Notes: generated by a model not told the origin, from the letters alone. DNA of 64,000 bases from an uncultured Lachnospiraceae bacterium (GCA_947625755.1 CANQPJ010000001.1:62001-126000); one strand, 5' to 3'. Counted from the first letter of the stretch, positions 8,809-18,906 are shown. A program made the numbers and translations.

Positions 8809-10464
8809 TTACATGAGATGAACTTTTTTTAATATATATATCAAAGTTTCTCCCTTTGGCATGGAATATAATTCTTCTTCGGTAACGGTTTTTGTAAATA
8901 TCAAAACAACACCATAAACCACAACACTGACTATCATTGCAGCCACTGTCCAAATTGCATTTATATTTAATATCAGCATTCCCAATTTGTATACAATCAG
9001 ACAGCATATTCCCATAATCACTGAAGATATGAATGGTTTTATCAAGGTAAAATGAATTTCCTGTTTATATCCAAGGTACTGTTTGATACTAAATGAATTC
9101 AGTATTGCAACCGTCATGGCAAAAGTAAAATCTCCAATAACAACCGCATATATTCCCAGACGGAACACAATAAGTAATACCGGCAATACGACCAAATGAA
9201 TTACAAGGGAAATTGCCGAATTTCTAATCGGAACATTTAATTTATCAATTCCCTGAAGAATGGCATTGCTGATAGTGGACAATGAAAACGCTACCACTGT
9301 AAATATACTAAAACTCATGATTAAAATGGTGTCTTTTATTTCACTCCCGAACAAAAGCGCATTAATTGGTCCGCCTAAAACAGACAGTCCCATACCACAC
9401 GGAAATGCAATTAACATGGAAAATTTCTGCGCCAGTGTAACCTTGCTTTTTACAGTTAACCGGTCTTTTGTTACATATGACCTTACCAGTGATGGTACAA
9501 TCGCAGTAGATAAGGAAGATGCAATTGCAATAGGCATAGTGGTTAAAGTCCTGTAATATCCAGAATATATTCCCCATGATGCACTATTTGTCTTTTCACT
9601 TGACCCGAAAATCGTAACCATAATATTCTGATAAATAGGGTTGTCCAGTAAATTGCCGATATTATAGATTGTTGTACTTAATAATACAGGTGTGATGGTA
9701 AGCAGTATAACCTTTGTGATGGTTGCATAACTGTCCTCAATTCCTGTCCGATCCCTCTTTTTACGCTTATAAATGATAGATTTATTTATCCATACAATAA
9801 AAATCATAAATACAAGCGCTGTAAAGGCGCCTGCCAAAGTACCCATGGTACCGCCAGCAGCAGCATATGCATCTCTGGATTCTTCTGCTTTACCGGCAAT
9901 TTTAGATAATGAATAACCATAAGCGCCCAATTCATAAGCGGCAAGAATACTGACAAATGCATTTACAATCTGTTCAAATATCTGGGAAACCGCTGTAGGA
10001 ACCATATTACCCATTCCCTGAAAATACCCTCTTAATACACCTAAAATACAGGCAATCGTCAGGGTTGGCGCCAACACTCTCAATGCAACGGATATTGGAG
10101 GCATCTTATAGATTGTCTGCGCAATCCAGTCGGCACAAAAAAATAAAAATAATCCAAAGGCAATGCCGATAACAGTACCATACAGTAATGCTCCTTTAAA
10201 AACTTTATGAGCATTTTTAAATTGTTTTCTTTCGAGTTTTTCGGATATAATTTTGGAAACTGCCAACGGCATACTCTGTGATGATAACAGAATCAGAATA
10301 TTATAAAAGTCAAAAGCAGTTCCATAATATCCCAGTCCTACATCTCCTAATATTCTGTTTAACGGTATTCTGTAAACTAATCCGATAACACGAACAAGTA
10401 TTCCCGCAAATGCGAGAATACTGCCCTGAATTAGAAAACTATTTTTACTAGATTGATTTTCCAT
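8809..10464 (-). CDS. SpoVB/MurJ-like polysaccharide flippase (MOP superfamily)
   Basis: A 551-residue integral membrane protein with about 14 hydrophobic helices, of the MOP superfamily branch that holds SpoVB, YabM and MurJ-type lipid flippases. It starts with SFLIQGSILAFAGILVRVIGLVYRIPLNRILG, the typical first helix of SpoVB/YtgP proteins, and has the loop GLGYYGTAF. Such proteins move undecaprenyl-linked glycans across the membrane for cortex or wall synthesis. Whether this copy serves sporulation or vegetative growth cannot be told from sequence. It begins 17 bases after the DUF3048 gene, with an AAGGAA ribosome site. Confidence 0.88.
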   Translation of the reverse strand: MENQSSKNSFLIQGSILAFAGILVRVIGLVYRIPLNRILGDVGLGYYGTAFDFYNILILLSSQSMPLAVSKIISEKLERKQFKNAHKVFKGALLYGTVIGIAFGLFLFFCADWIAQTIYKMPPISVALRVLAPTLTIACILGVLRGYFQGMGNMVPTAVSQIFEQIVNAFVSILAAYELGAYGYSLSKIAGKAEESRDAYAAAGGTMGTLAGAFTALVFMIFIVWINKSIIYKRKKRDRTGIEDSYATITKVILLTITPVLLSTTIYNIGNLLDNPIYQNIMVTIFGSSEKTNSASWGIYSGYYRTLTTMPIAIASSLSTAIVPSLVRSYVTKDRLTVKSKVTLAQKFSMLIAFPCGMGLSVLGGPINALLFGSEIKDTILIMSFSIFTVVAFSLSTISNAILQGIDKLNVPIRNSAISLVIHLVVLPVLLIVFRLGIYAVVIGDFTFAMTVAILNSFSIKQYLGYKQEIHFTLIKPFISSVIMGICCLIVYKLGMLILNINAIWTVAAMIVSVVVYGVVLIFTKTVTEEELYSMPKGETLIYILKKVHLM

Positions 10465-10481
10465 TATATATGTTCCTTAAA

Positions 10482-11579
10482 TTACTTTTTCTTTGCTAAA
10501 ATTTTAACATTATCCGAGTATTCTTTCTGAACCATGCAAATCCATGTCTTACCTGTGTTCAGTTTTATCTCTTTACCATTTTTATCAAGATATTTTGTCT
10601 GTCCAGAACGCTGGTTCTGTTTTTGCCATGTGATTTTTTCCGCTTTTCCGTTTGTAATGTACCAGCCGTTTCCTGTTCCCGTCAACGTCATATTTAAACT
10701 CTTATTATCCGGATATAATGTAGCATTAACGAACTGGATAATAATATTAGAACAATGTAATTGTTTATTATTCTGGTCATCTATATGCTTGTCCCCATAC
10801 TGATACCTGTAATATTGTCCGTCTTTCTTATTATAAATATAGTATGGTTTATTAATTAAATATCCAAGTTCTACTCTTTTTGCTGTTTTTCCATCGGCTA
10901 AATCGATTTTTGTATTTTCATCTGCAAATTCAAAATGGCTTTTATAATTTTTTTTGTATGTTGCCCTGTATTTCAAATTTTTAATTGCTTTCTTTAAATT
11001 CGCACCGGAGGTAAAGCAGTTATGTGGTGCTACTCTGTCAGATGTTCTAAAGAAATACTGCTCTCCGGTTAATGAGCTTACCGTATCAATTTTCCCGCTA
11101 TTTAAATATTCAAGAGCATATTTGGACTGTCCAAAATGACTATAAACAGCGTCCCACTCATTGGCGAAGGAACAATAATAGATTCTACAGCTTCTTACAG
11201 AACCCATTTTTTTAATGGAATCATAATTTTCAAAAATTCCCATAATTCTTGTAATTCCACCTTCTACAGGTGCTTCATAACAAATATCTGCATTGTATAA
11301 TCCCGAGTGTGGTATTGCATTAATAATATTATTATACATTAAGGCAACAGGTCTCTTATTTGCCTTGCTCGGACTGATATACTCTCCTGTTAATTTGCTT
11401 TGAACCTTTCCTGCATGTGGATCTTCTGTCGTCGTCTCTGTCTGAACTGTGGTCGTTTCCTCTGATTTTTTTACCTTTTTTTGTTCACTTCCAAAAAATA
11501 AAGCAAAAACCACGACAGCGATTATCAATAATACAGCTGCAACTGATGTTCCAATAATGATTTTTTTGTTTTTTCCCAT
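10482..11579 (-). CDS. DUF3048 (YerB-like) secreted, membrane-anchored protein
   Basis: A 365-residue protein with a hydrophobic anchor at residues 8-29. A Thr/Glu-rich linker (about 35-60) leads to a DUF3048 domain that begins near RPVALMYNNIINAIPHSG. The hallmark ADICYEAPVEGGITR and the GSVRSCRIYY segment are visible. The family is widespread in spore-forming Firmicutes and includes B. subtilis YerB, and its function is not established. No lipobox Cys is present, so it is anchored by a helix rather than by lipid. Its ATG overlaps the ybeY stop (TAATG), with a GAGGGAG ribosome site. Confidence 0.88.
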   Translation of the reverse strand: MGKNKKIIIGTSVAAVLLIIAVVVFALFFGSEQKKVKKSEETTTVQTETTTEDPHAGKVQSKLTGEYISPSKANKRPVALMYNNIINAIPHSGLYNADICYEAPVEGGITRIMGIFENYDSIKKMGSVRSCRIYYCSFANEWDAVYSHFGQSKYALEYLNSGKIDTVSSLTGEQYFFRTSDRVAPHNCFTSGANLKKAIKNLKYRATYKKNYKSHFEFADENTKIDLADGKTAKRVELGYLINKPYYIYNKKDGQYYRYQYGDKHIDDQNNKQLHCSNIIIQFVNATLYPDNKSLNMTLTGTGNGWYITNGKAEKITWQKQNQRSGQTKYLDKNGKEIKLNTGKTWICMVQKEYSDNVKILAKKK

Positions 11580-12079
11580 TAGTTCTCCCTCGTTATTCCT
11601 AGATTTTCTAAAATTATGTTCTGCATTTTTTCCATTTCGACTCTTTCGTTTTCTTCTATATGATCGAAACCAAAAAGATGTAACATACTATGTGCTGTCA
11701 GAAATCCTAGTTCCCTTTTCAGGGAATGGTTATATTCCTCTGCCTGACTTAAAACCTTATCATAAGATATTATAATATCGCCAAGCATTAATTCTCCGGT
11801 ATCCGGATGAAAACATTCCAGGCATTGTTCAAACGCACTAAAATCTCCTGCCTGTCCATAATTCAATAATGGAAAAGATAATACATCGGTAGGAGCTGCA
11901 ATTTTTCTGTGCTGTCTGTTGATTTCCCTGATTTTTTCATTGTCCACAATAGTGACATTTACTTCACATTCATACGGACATCCTATAAAATCAAGCGCTT
12001 CATTCACAACGGAAATAATTATCGTTTCATAGTCTATATGGATTATTTCATCATATTCATTTTCTATATATACACTCAT
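11579..12079 (-). CDS. ybeY: endoribonuclease YbeY (16S rRNA maturation)
   Basis: Zinc-dependent endoribonuclease needed for 16S rRNA 3' end processing and late 70S quality control. It has 166 residues with the signature H130-x3-H134-x5-H140 (HSMLHLFGFDH), whose three histidines bind the metal. The frame is open to 12106 with a TTG. I choose the ATG at 12079 because GGAG lies 7 bases upstream and the resulting length is normal. It lies downstream of phoH, as in the Bacillus yqf cluster, and its stop is coupled to the DUF3048 gene. Confidence 0.95.
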   Translation of the reverse strand: MSVYIENEYDEIIHIDYETIIISVVNEALDFIGCPYECEVNVTIVDNEKIREINRQHRKIAAPTDVLSFPLLNYGQAGDFSAFEQCLECFHPDTGELMLGDIIISYDKVLSQAEEYNHSLKRELGFLTAHSMLHLFGFDHIEENERVEMEKMQNIILENLGITREN

Positions 12080-12157
12080 ACGCTGTCTCCATGTCATTTC
12101 TGACAAGCTTAAGCGGAGCCTGTCTTCATCATTGAAAATGTCTTTTAAAAATTATAA

Positions 12158-13129
12158 TTAATGTTTTTGTTTTTTCTTTTCTTCATACTCTTCATATGCC
12201 CTGACAATTTTTTGAACCAGCGGATGTCTTACTACATCATTGTTGTCAAGGAATATAAAACCAATATCATCTACTTTTTTTAAGACTTTCAGCGCAATAT
12301 CCAGTCCGGACACTACATCTTTTGGTAAATCTTTCTGGGTTCGGTCGCCGGTAACAATTACTTTTGAGCCAAACCCGATACGGGTTAAAAACATTTTCAT
12401 CTGAGCCGGCGTTGTGTTTTGAGCTTCATCCAGAATAATAAAAGCATTATCCAGCGTTCTTCCACGCATATAGGCAAGAGGCGCTACCTCTATAATTCCT
12501 TTCTCCGTATTGCTCATAAAACTCTCTGCGCCCATAATCTGATAGAGGGCATCATAAAGAGGTCTCAGATATGGGTCCACTTTACTTTGTAAATCGCCGG
12601 GTAAAAAACCGAGATTTTCCCCTGCTTCAATCGCAGGGCGTGTTAAAATAATCTTATTTACCTCGTCATTTCGAAGCGCGGTAATCGCCATTGCCATAGC
12701 AAGGTAGGTCTTGCCTGTTCCTGCCGGTCCGATTCCAAAAACAATCATTTTATCACGAATCAGGTCTACATAGTTTTTTTGCCCTAAAGTTTTAGGTTTT
12801 ATGGGTTTTCCTGTAATTGTACGGCAGATAATACTCTCATCCAGCTCTATAAGGGCAGCTTCCTTTTTTTCATAACAAAGCGATAAGGCATAATCAATAT
12901 TCTGCTCTGTTATGTCATTTCCACGTTTTGCCAGTTCTAACAGCTGACTGAAAATATTTTTAGCTCGTTTGGCTGCATCCTCACCGCCAATAATTTTCAA
13001 TTCTCCATCTCTTGAAATAATTGTCACATGAAGCGTACGTTCTATTTTTTTTATATTACAATCCAGCTGTCCGAACACTTTTTTCTCATATTCTGCCGGA
13101 ATATTAATTATGCTTTCTATTACGCTCAT
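12158..13129 (-). CDS. PhoH-like ATPase (PhoL type)
   Basis: Cytosolic P-loop ATPase of the PhoH/PhoL family, 323 residues. An N-terminal KH-like region precedes the Walker A motif GPAGTGKT at residues 134-141. The late motif VTGDRTQ is also present. Family members are linked to RNA metabolism and are nearly always next to ybeY. It is followed by ybeY after about 80 bases and preceded by yqfD. A TTG at 13135 is also in frame, but the ATG at 13129 with AGAGG about 10 bases upstream is a reasonable start. Confidence 0.93.
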   Translation of the reverse strand: MSVIESIINIPAEYEKKVFGQLDCNIKKIERTLHVTIISRDGELKIIGGEDAAKRAKNIFSQLLELAKRGNDITEQNIDYALSLCYEKKEAALIELDESIICRTITGKPIKPKTLGQKNYVDLIRDKMIVFGIGPAGTGKTYLAMAMAITALRNDEVNKIILTRPAIEAGENLGFLPGDLQSKVDPYLRPLYDALYQIMGAESFMSNTEKGIIEVAPLAYMRGRTLDNAFIILDEAQNTTPAQMKMFLTRIGFGSKVIVTGDRTQKDLPKDVVSGLDIALKVLKKVDDIGFIFLDNNDVVRHPLVQKIVRAYEEYEEKKKQKH

Positions 13130-13144
13130 GGACAAAAATACCTC

Positions 13145-14359
13145 TCAATACTTATCTGTTTCATTTTGTATGGATTCGTTTTCCATATTAACCTGATTTA
13201 TTTCTGTTTCACTGATATATGAAACCCTGCCTAATGGTTCCAAACAAATAATTCTTCCCAAATATACATAAAAATTCCTATTTTTTACTATTCTAACATT
13301 TTTCTCCAATATTTTGTACCCTTTTTGTTCCATAATTAATAATTTATTATCCAGACGCTTTTTCAGTATATTTTCAGCTTCTTTCAAAGAATATTTCCGC
13401 TGGGTGACAGAATATGGACGAATTGTATATTTTTGAATGCATATAGGAAGATAATAATCTCCAAATCCTTTTAACCTTATATCTCTGCACTGAATATTCC
13501 TGTTTTTAGTATTGCCTGTTTTTACCCATTTATATCCACGAATGGCAGGCAGAAAATAAGAATATCCTTTTTTGTATTTTTTGCTTTTATAGTTTATTTT
13601 TAATTTATCTTTGTATTGGTACTCCGTTTTTCCAATAATCTCTCCATCAGAATTACATGGTTTTGTAAAAAGTTTCTGGTCGGATTCATCAAAAACATCT
13701 ACCATGCCGCTGATTAGTATTTTCCCTTTTTTTACTTTATCTCCTGCCTTTACGCCGGCAACTCCGGAACGAACAAGAATGGAAACAATTTCTGCATCTT
13801 TGTTGGCAACAATATGATAGGGTTTTGTTTCTTGTTTAGAAATTTCTGTAATATAATTTTCTTTTATATGTATAATCAGATTTGTCCCTTTAATTTCTGC
13901 GCATACCCAGCTAATATCATTATACTTCCTTCGGATACTCTTCTCTAATTCTTCACAATCGATATCTTTTTTTGCTGTACCTTCCCTGATGCTCTGCGAA
14001 TAAATATAATTTCTTAATTTATTCGTTGTATAAGTATAATTTCCTTCCACTGATATTTCCCAAATAAATCGCGAGCTGACAATCAACAGAGTAACAAAAA
14101 CCAGAGCAAAAATAACAGCCACTTTAAAAATAAATTTATCTACTATTTTCGTATAGATGCCTTTTTCATGGATTTCTAATATTCTAATATCATTATCTTT
14201 TAAAATATGCAGCATTTCCTCTGCATCTGCAGAATCCACCAGAAAACTTGTCTTATCTTCATGAATGGAAACATCTCTGATATTAATGTTTTTAATCACA
14301 TTAAATACCCTGTAAACATATTTTCTATCCACAATAATCTCATAAAAATGAAACTTCAT
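13145..14359 (-). CDS. yqfD: sporulation protein YqfD
   Basis: A 404-residue membrane protein of the YqfD family, made in the mother cell in Bacillus. The N-terminal 75 residues are cytosolic. One membrane segment lies at about residues 77-96 (FIFKVAVIFALVFVTLLIV). A large extracytoplasmic part follows, with a FtsQ/POTRA-like start (WEISVEGNYTYTT) and later beta-rich stretches. Its 5' end overlaps the yqfC 3' end by 20 bases. The order yqfC-yqfD-phoH-ybeY matches Bacillus, without the intervening HD-domain gene yqfF. The exact biochemical role is not known. Confidence 0.92.
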   Translation of the reverse strand: MKFHFYEIIVDRKYVYRVFNVIKNINIRDVSIHEDKTSFLVDSADAEEMLHILKDNDIRILEIHEKGIYTKIVDKFIFKVAVIFALVFVTLLIVSSRFIWEISVEGNYTYTTNKLRNYIYSQSIREGTAKKDIDCEELEKSIRRKYNDISWVCAEIKGTNLIIHIKENYITEISKQETKPYHIVANKDAEIVSILVRSGVAGVKAGDKVKKGKILISGMVDVFDESDQKLFTKPCNSDGEIIGKTEYQYKDKLKINYKSKKYKKGYSYFLPAIRGYKWVKTGNTKNRNIQCRDIRLKGFGDYYLPICIQKYTIRPYSVTQRKYSLKEAENILKKRLDNKLLIMEQKGYKILEKNVRIVKNRNFYVYLGRIICLEPLGRVSYISETEINQVNMENESIQNETDKY

Positions 14360-14591
14360 TTATAACCCCGCCAACAACCATTGATTCACAATTATAGAAT
14401 TTTACAAATAGGGAACTCCCCTTAATACAAATCAGATATTTTCTACAGGCAATCTCAATTTTTTCTTCATTCAGAGTTTTAATGCACTTAAAATTTTCGA
14501 GGACAATTTCTTTTTTTCCTGTCATTTGTATAAGACATTCATGGTTAATTACATCTCTTGGAATATCATATTGATTATCTACATTAAACAT
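14340..14591 (-). CDS. yqfC: sporulation protein YqfC (YabP/YqfC family)
   Basis: An 83-residue protein of the YabP/YqfC family, small beta-rich sporulation proteins of unknown biochemical role. It starts MFNVDNQYDIPRDVINHECLIQMTGKKE and carries the family pattern ending in a VKFYNCESMVVGGVI-like strand. In Bacillus, yqfC and yqfD belong to the sigma-E regulon. A sigma-E-like promoter can be seen upstream at 14619-14647. It overlaps yqfD by 20 bases. Confidence 0.92.
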   Translation of the reverse strand: MFNVDNQYDIPRDVINHECLIQMTGKKEIVLENFKCIKTLNEEKIEIACRKYLICIKGSSLFVKFYNCESMVVGGVINEVSFL

Positions 14592-14618
14592 ATATGCCCC
14601 TCAAAATGTACTCATACT

Positions 14619-14647
14619 ATTTTATGAATAATCCATTCATATTATAC
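14619..14647 (-). promoter_or_regulatory. candidate sigma-E promoter of yqfC-yqfD
   Basis: Reading the minus strand, GTATAAT (14641-14647) is followed after 14 bases by CATAAAAT (14619-14626). The sigma-E consensus is roughly KMATATT, 14-15 bases, CATACAnT, so the match is 5 of 7 and 7 of 8. It sits between the rpsU terminator and yqfC, whose Bacillus counterpart is sigma-E dependent. Confidence 0.5.
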
Positions 14648-14650
14648 AGA

Positions 14651-14686
14651 AAAGAAAAAAGTCAAGACATACGTCCTGACTTTTTA
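14651..14686 (-). terminator. rpsU terminator
   Basis: Stem GTCAGGAC / GTCTTGAC (one G-U pair) extended by A/T pairs, loop of 4, ending in a T-run on the minus strand. It lies just after the rpsU stop and has the U-tract of an intrinsic terminator. The plus strand also ends in five T's. Confidence 0.8.
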
Positions 14687-14689
14687 TCA

Positions 14690-14866
14690 TTAATTATATT
14701 TGCGCTTTCTAGCGGCTTCTGATTTTTTCTTACGCTTTACGCTTGGTTTTTCGTAATGTTCTCTTTTACGAATCTCCTGCTGAATACCAGCTTTTGCGCA
14801 ATTTCTCTTGAATCGACGTAATGCACTGTCGATTGATTCGTTTTCTTTTACGATAACGCTTGACAT
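14690..14866 (-). CDS. rpsU: 30S ribosomal protein S21
   Basis: A 58-residue basic protein beginning [20 protein letters not shown] and ending in a [13 protein letters not shown] tail, which is the S21 pattern. S21 binds the 30S platform near the anti-Shine-Dalgarno region and takes part in initiation. GGAGG stands 9 bases before the ATG. It has its own near-consensus promoter (14934-14961) and terminator (14651-14686), so it is a single-gene unit after alaS. Confidence 0.97.
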   Translation of the reverse strand: MSSVIVKENESIDSALRRFKRNCAKAGIQQEIRKREHYEKPSVKRKKKSEAARKRKYN

Positions 14867-14933
14867 CTGTTCATCCCTCCCTTCAGTTATAGATTCCTAA
14901 AACTGTAGGTATTTGTGCCTAAACACTTTTAAC

Positions 14934-14961
14934 ATTATATCATATTTTTTTAACCCGTCAA
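14934..14961 (-). promoter_or_regulatory. sigma-A-type promoter of rpsU
   Basis: TTGACG (14956-14961), spacer of 16, TATAAT (14934-14939) on the minus strand. It lies just downstream of the alaS stop and leaves a leader of about 60 bases before rpsU. Confidence 0.85.
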
Positions 14962-14977
14962 TATGTTTATTGAAATG

Positions 14978-17614
14978 TTATAACTGATTTTCAAGTATTT
15001 GTTTTGCTGCAGCAATTGCATCATCTGCACCGGCAGGATTTTTCCCGCCAGCCTGTGCCATGTTCGGACGTCCACCGCCGCCACCGCCTACATATCCGGC
15101 AATTTCTTTAATCATATTCCCGGCATGAGCTCCTTTTGCTACAGCAGCATCATCCGCCATAACAATTACGTTTGCCCTGTCAGTAGTGGTAGAAACAATA
15201 ACAATTACACCGCCGCCTATTTTTTCTTTCAAGCTGTCGCCAAGATTTCTTAAAGCATTCATATCCATATCAGATACCTTTGTCGCCAGAAGTCTGATGC
15301 CTTTTACTTCTTCCACATGACTTAATACATCTCCGACAGACTCTTTTGCCATTTTGGCTATTAATTTTTCATTTTCGCTGGATAATGCTTTTATTTCATC
15401 ATTTAATGCCTGAATCTTCTTTGGCAGCGCATTGGGGTCTGATTTTGCCTGCTTTGCAGCTTCATGGAGTATATTTTCCATCTCGGTATAATATCGGATG
15501 AGACCTGTTCCTGTTAAGGCTTCAATTCTACGGACTCCTGCTGAAATGCCCGACTCGGAGACAATTTTAAAATAAGAAATCGTACTTGTATTTGATACAT
15601 GCGTACCACCGCACAGCTCAATCGAATAATCTCCCATCGAAACCACCCGGACAGTTTCTCCATATTTTTCTCCAAAAAGTGCCATGGCTCCTGTTTTTTT
15701 AGCATCTTCCAAACTCATTTCCTTTGTGACAACATCCAGACCATTAGCTATCTGTTCATTGACAATTTCTTCTACTTTTTGAATTTCTTCTTTCGTCATT
15801 GCCTGAAAATGGGTAAAGTCAAATCTCAATCTGTTGGCATCTACATAGGAACCTGCCTGCTCAACATGTTCTCCAAGAACAAGTTTTAACGCCTTTTGCA
15901 GTAAATGGGTAGCGCTATGATTTTTTGCCGTGGAAGTTCTAAGCAGAGGGTCAACTTTTAATGTTACATGGTCTCCTATCTGCAGCATCCCCTTTGTAAC
16001 ATATCCTATGTGCCCGATAATACTTCCGTGCAGCTTGATGGTATCTATCACTTTAAACTGTGCGTCTTCTGTCTCAATCACCCCTTTATCACCTAACTGA
16101 CCACCCATTGTTGCATAAAATGGAGTTTTTTCAACAACAATGGTTCCTTTATCTCCATCAGCTAAAGCCTGTACAACTTCATTTTCCGTTGTGAGGGCAC
16201 TGATAACAGAATTTTCAATCAGTCTGTCATATCCGACAAACTCGGATGTTAATGTATTATCAAGACTCTCATAGACTGTTTCATCTGCTCCCATATAATT
16301 TGTTTTTTTACGTGCTTTTCTTGCAGTTTTCCTCTGTATGTCCATGGCTTTTTGAAACCCTGCTTCATCCACATGAAATCCTTTTTCTTCCAGGATTTCC
16401 ATGGTAAGGTCCAGAGGAAATCCGTATGTGTCATAAAGTTTAAACGCATTTTCGCCGGATAAGGTCTGTTCGCCGTTTACTTCCATTTCAGCTTCCATAT
16501 CAAATAAAATAGTTAATCCGGTATCAATGGTCTTATTAAATTTATTTTCTTCTTCCGTTAAGACCTTAAAAATCATATTCTTCTTTTCGTCTAATTCCGG
16601 GTATCCATCTTTTGAACCTTCAATCACGGTTTTTGAAAGGTCAGCCAAGAATATCCCATTAATTCCAAGAAGTCTGCCATGCCTTGCTGCCCTTCGGATA
16701 AGTCTTCTTAACACATATCCTCTTCCCTCGTTTGATGGCATAATACCATCGGAAATCATAAATGTTGCAGAGCGGATATGGTCAGTAATAATTCTGATGG
16801 AAACATCCCATTTATATTCTTTTTTATATTCTTTATTTGAAATTTCGCATACTCTGTCACGGAGAGATTTGATTGTGTCGACATCAAAAATAGAATCCAC
16901 ATCCTGCACCACTGCAGCCAGACGTTCTAATCCCATGCCCGTATCTATATTTTTATTTTCAAGTACCGTATAATTACCTTTTCCGTCATTTTCAAACTGG
17001 GTAAAAACATTGTTCCAGATTTCAATGTATCTGTCACAATCACAGCCTACGGTACAATCCGGTTTTCCACAACCGTACTTTTCTCCTCTGTCATAATAAA
17101 TTTCTGAACATGGACCACAGGGACCTGCGCCATGTTCCCAAAAATTATCTTCCTTGCCAAAGCGGAAAATACGCTCTTTAGGAATTCCCATTTCTTTCTG
17201 CCAAATATCAAAAGCCTCATCATCTTCTAAATAAACAGACGGATATAATCTGTCTGCATCTAATCCGACTACTTCTGTTAAAAATTCCCATGACCATTGA
17301 ATTGCTTCTCTCTTAAAGTAATCTCCAAAAGAAAAGTTTCCAAGCATCTCAAAAAATGTACCATGTCTGGCTGTTTTTCCAATATTTTCAATATCACCTG
17401 TTCTTATACACTTCTGGCATGTTGCCATCCTTGTTTTTGGTGGAATTTCCTGACCTGTAAAATAAGGCTTTAATGGTGCCATACCGGCATTAATTAACAG
17501 CAGACTGTTATCATTGTGAGGAACCAATGAATAACTTCCTCTCACCAAATGGCCTTTGGACTCAAAAAAGTCCAGAAACATCTGCCTTAATTCATTTAAT
17601 CCGTATTTCTTCAT
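14978..17614 (-). CDS. alaS: alanine--tRNA ligase
   Basis: Charges tRNA-Ala. It has 878 residues, the normal full length. The class II catalytic domain begins at LNELRQMFLDFFESKGH and includes VPHNDNSLLLINAGMAPLKPYFTG. The editing domain has the zinc-binding HSATH motif and the downstream CGGTH motif. The C-terminal DHHA1 domain ends in GGGGGGRPNMAQAGG. The frame is open to 17629. The ATG at 17614 follows GGAGG by 8 bases and starts MKKYGLNELRQ, as in homologues. It follows tyrS by 17 bases, and the two probably share the tyrS promoter. Confidence 0.97.
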   Translation of the reverse strand: MKKYGLNELRQMFLDFFESKGHLVRGSYSLVPHNDNSLLLINAGMAPLKPYFTGQEIPPKTRMATCQKCIRTGDIENIGKTARHGTFFEMLGNFSFGDYFKREAIQWSWEFLTEVVGLDADRLYPSVYLEDDEAFDIWQKEMGIPKERIFRFGKEDNFWEHGAGPCGPCSEIYYDRGEKYGCGKPDCTVGCDCDRYIEIWNNVFTQFENDGKGNYTVLENKNIDTGMGLERLAAVVQDVDSIFDVDTIKSLRDRVCEISNKEYKKEYKWDVSIRIITDHIRSATFMISDGIMPSNEGRGYVLRRLIRRAARHGRLLGINGIFLADLSKTVIEGSKDGYPELDEKKNMIFKVLTEEENKFNKTIDTGLTILFDMEAEMEVNGEQTLSGENAFKLYDTYGFPLDLTMEILEEKGFHVDEAGFQKAMDIQRKTARKARKKTNYMGADETVYESLDNTLTSEFVGYDRLIENSVISALTTENEVVQALADGDKGTIVVEKTPFYATMGGQLGDKGVIETEDAQFKVIDTIKLHGSIIGHIGYVTKGMLQIGDHVTLKVDPLLRTSTAKNHSATHLLQKALKLVLGEHVEQAGSYVDANRLRFDFTHFQAMTKEEIQKVEEIVNEQIANGLDVVTKEMSLEDAKKTGAMALFGEKYGETVRVVSMGDYSIELCGGTHVSNTSTISYFKIVSESGISAGVRRIEALTGTGLIRYYTEMENILHEAAKQAKSDPNALPKKIQALNDEIKALSSENEKLIAKMAKESVGDVLSHVEEVKGIRLLATKVSDMDMNALRNLGDSLKEKIGGGVIVIVSTTTDRANVIVMADDAAVAKGAHAGNMIKEIAGYVGGGGGGRPNMAQAGGKNPAGADDAIAAAKQILENQL

Positions 17615-17631
17615 TGTAACTTCCTCCAATA

Positions 17632-18858
17632 CTAATCAGCCTTTATCTGATGAAATGCTTTTTTCCCTTTTTTAATCAGAATCACGCCTTCATCATTATA
17701 ATCAGCAGTAGTTAAAGTCTTATCTATTTCCGTAATTTTTTCACCATTTACAGAGACTCCGCCCTGCTGTACCAGCCTTCTTGCCTCCCCGCGGGAGCCT
17801 GCCAGTTTCGTATCGACCAAAATTGTAAGTATATCTTTTCCGGCATCTAAATCTGCTTTGGCATACGTCGTTGTCGGTAAATCTCCTGCAATACCACCTT
17901 TTGCAAACATATTCTTTGCCGCATTTAACGCCTTTTTTGCCTCGTCTTCCCCATGCACAAGATTTGTTAATTCGTATGCAAGAATTTCTTTTGCTTTATT
18001 TAATTCTGCACCCTTCCATGATTCCATTTTATGAATTTCTTCCAGCGGCAGAAATGTCAGCATCTTTAAACATTTAATAACATCTGCATCATTTACATTT
18101 CGCCAATATTGGAAAAACTCATATGGCGACGTTTTTTCAGGGTCTAACCATACTGCGCCGCTGACTGTCTTGCCCATTTTCTTTCCTTCTGAATTTAACA
18201 GCAGTGTAATGGTCATGGCAGATGCATCTTTTCCCAGCTTACGTCTGATTAATTCTGTTCCGCCCAGCATATTACTCCACTGGTCATCTCCGCCGAATTG
18301 CAGATTACAGCCATAATCCTGAAACAATTTGTAAAAATCGTAACTCTGCATAATCATATAGTTAAATTCCAGAAAACTGAGTCCTCTCTCCATTCTCTGC
18401 TTATAACACTCTGCCGTAAGCATTCTGTTAACACTAAAATGAGGTCCCACTTCCCTTAATAAATCTATATAATTAAGCTCCAGCAGCCAGTCAGCATTAT
18501 TAACCATTAACGCCTTTCCGTCAGAAAAGTCAATAAACTTGCTCATCTGCTTTTTAAAGCACGCAATATTATGTTCAATGGTTTCTTTTGACATCATCTG
18601 GCGCATATCAGTCTTACCGGATGGATCTCCAATCATTGCTGTCCCGCCGCCAAGTAATGCAATCGGCTTATTTCCGGCCATTTGAAGTCTCTTCATAAGA
18701 CACAACGCCATAAAATGCCCTATATGAAGACTATCTGCTGTAGGATCAAAACCAATATAAAAAGTTGCCTTACCATTATTTATTAAATCTTTAATGACTT
18801 CTTCATCCGTGACCTGTGCAATCAGACCACGTGCCTGTAATTCCTCGTATGTGTTCAT
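17632..18858 (-). CDS. tyrS: tyrosine--tRNA ligase
   Basis: Charges tRNA-Tyr; class I synthetase of 408 residues. The HIGH motif is H45-I-G-H48 in [13 protein letters not shown]. The KMSKS-equivalent loop appears as KKMGKTVSG, of the KFGKS type. A C-terminal S4 RNA-binding domain contains [18 protein letters not shown]. The ATG at 18858 follows AAGGAG, and an upstream in-frame ATG at 18879 is less well placed. The leader is only about 90 bases and lacks a T-box sequence, which is unusual for a synthetase in this group. Confidence 0.96.
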   Translation of the reverse strand: MNTYEELQARGLIAQVTDEEVIKDLINNGKATFYIGFDPTADSLHIGHFMALCLMKRLQMAGNKPIALLGGGTAMIGDPSGKTDMRQMMSKETIEHNIACFKKQMSKFIDFSDGKALMVNNADWLLELNYIDLLREVGPHFSVNRMLTAECYKQRMERGLSFLEFNYMIMQSYDFYKLFQDYGCNLQFGGDDQWSNMLGGTELIRRKLGKDASAMTITLLLNSEGKKMGKTVSGAVWLDPEKTSPYEFFQYWRNVNDADVIKCLKMLTFLPLEEIHKMESWKGAELNKAKEILAYELTNLVHGEDEAKKALNAAKNMFAKGGIAGDLPTTTYAKADLDAGKDILTILVDTKLAGSRGEARRLVQQGGVSVNGEKITEIDKTLTTADYNDEGVILIKKGKKAFHQIKAD

Positions 18859-18906
18859 TTTTTTCTCCTTCTTCCGCATATAGTCTATGCCGCATTCTTA
18901 TGTTAC

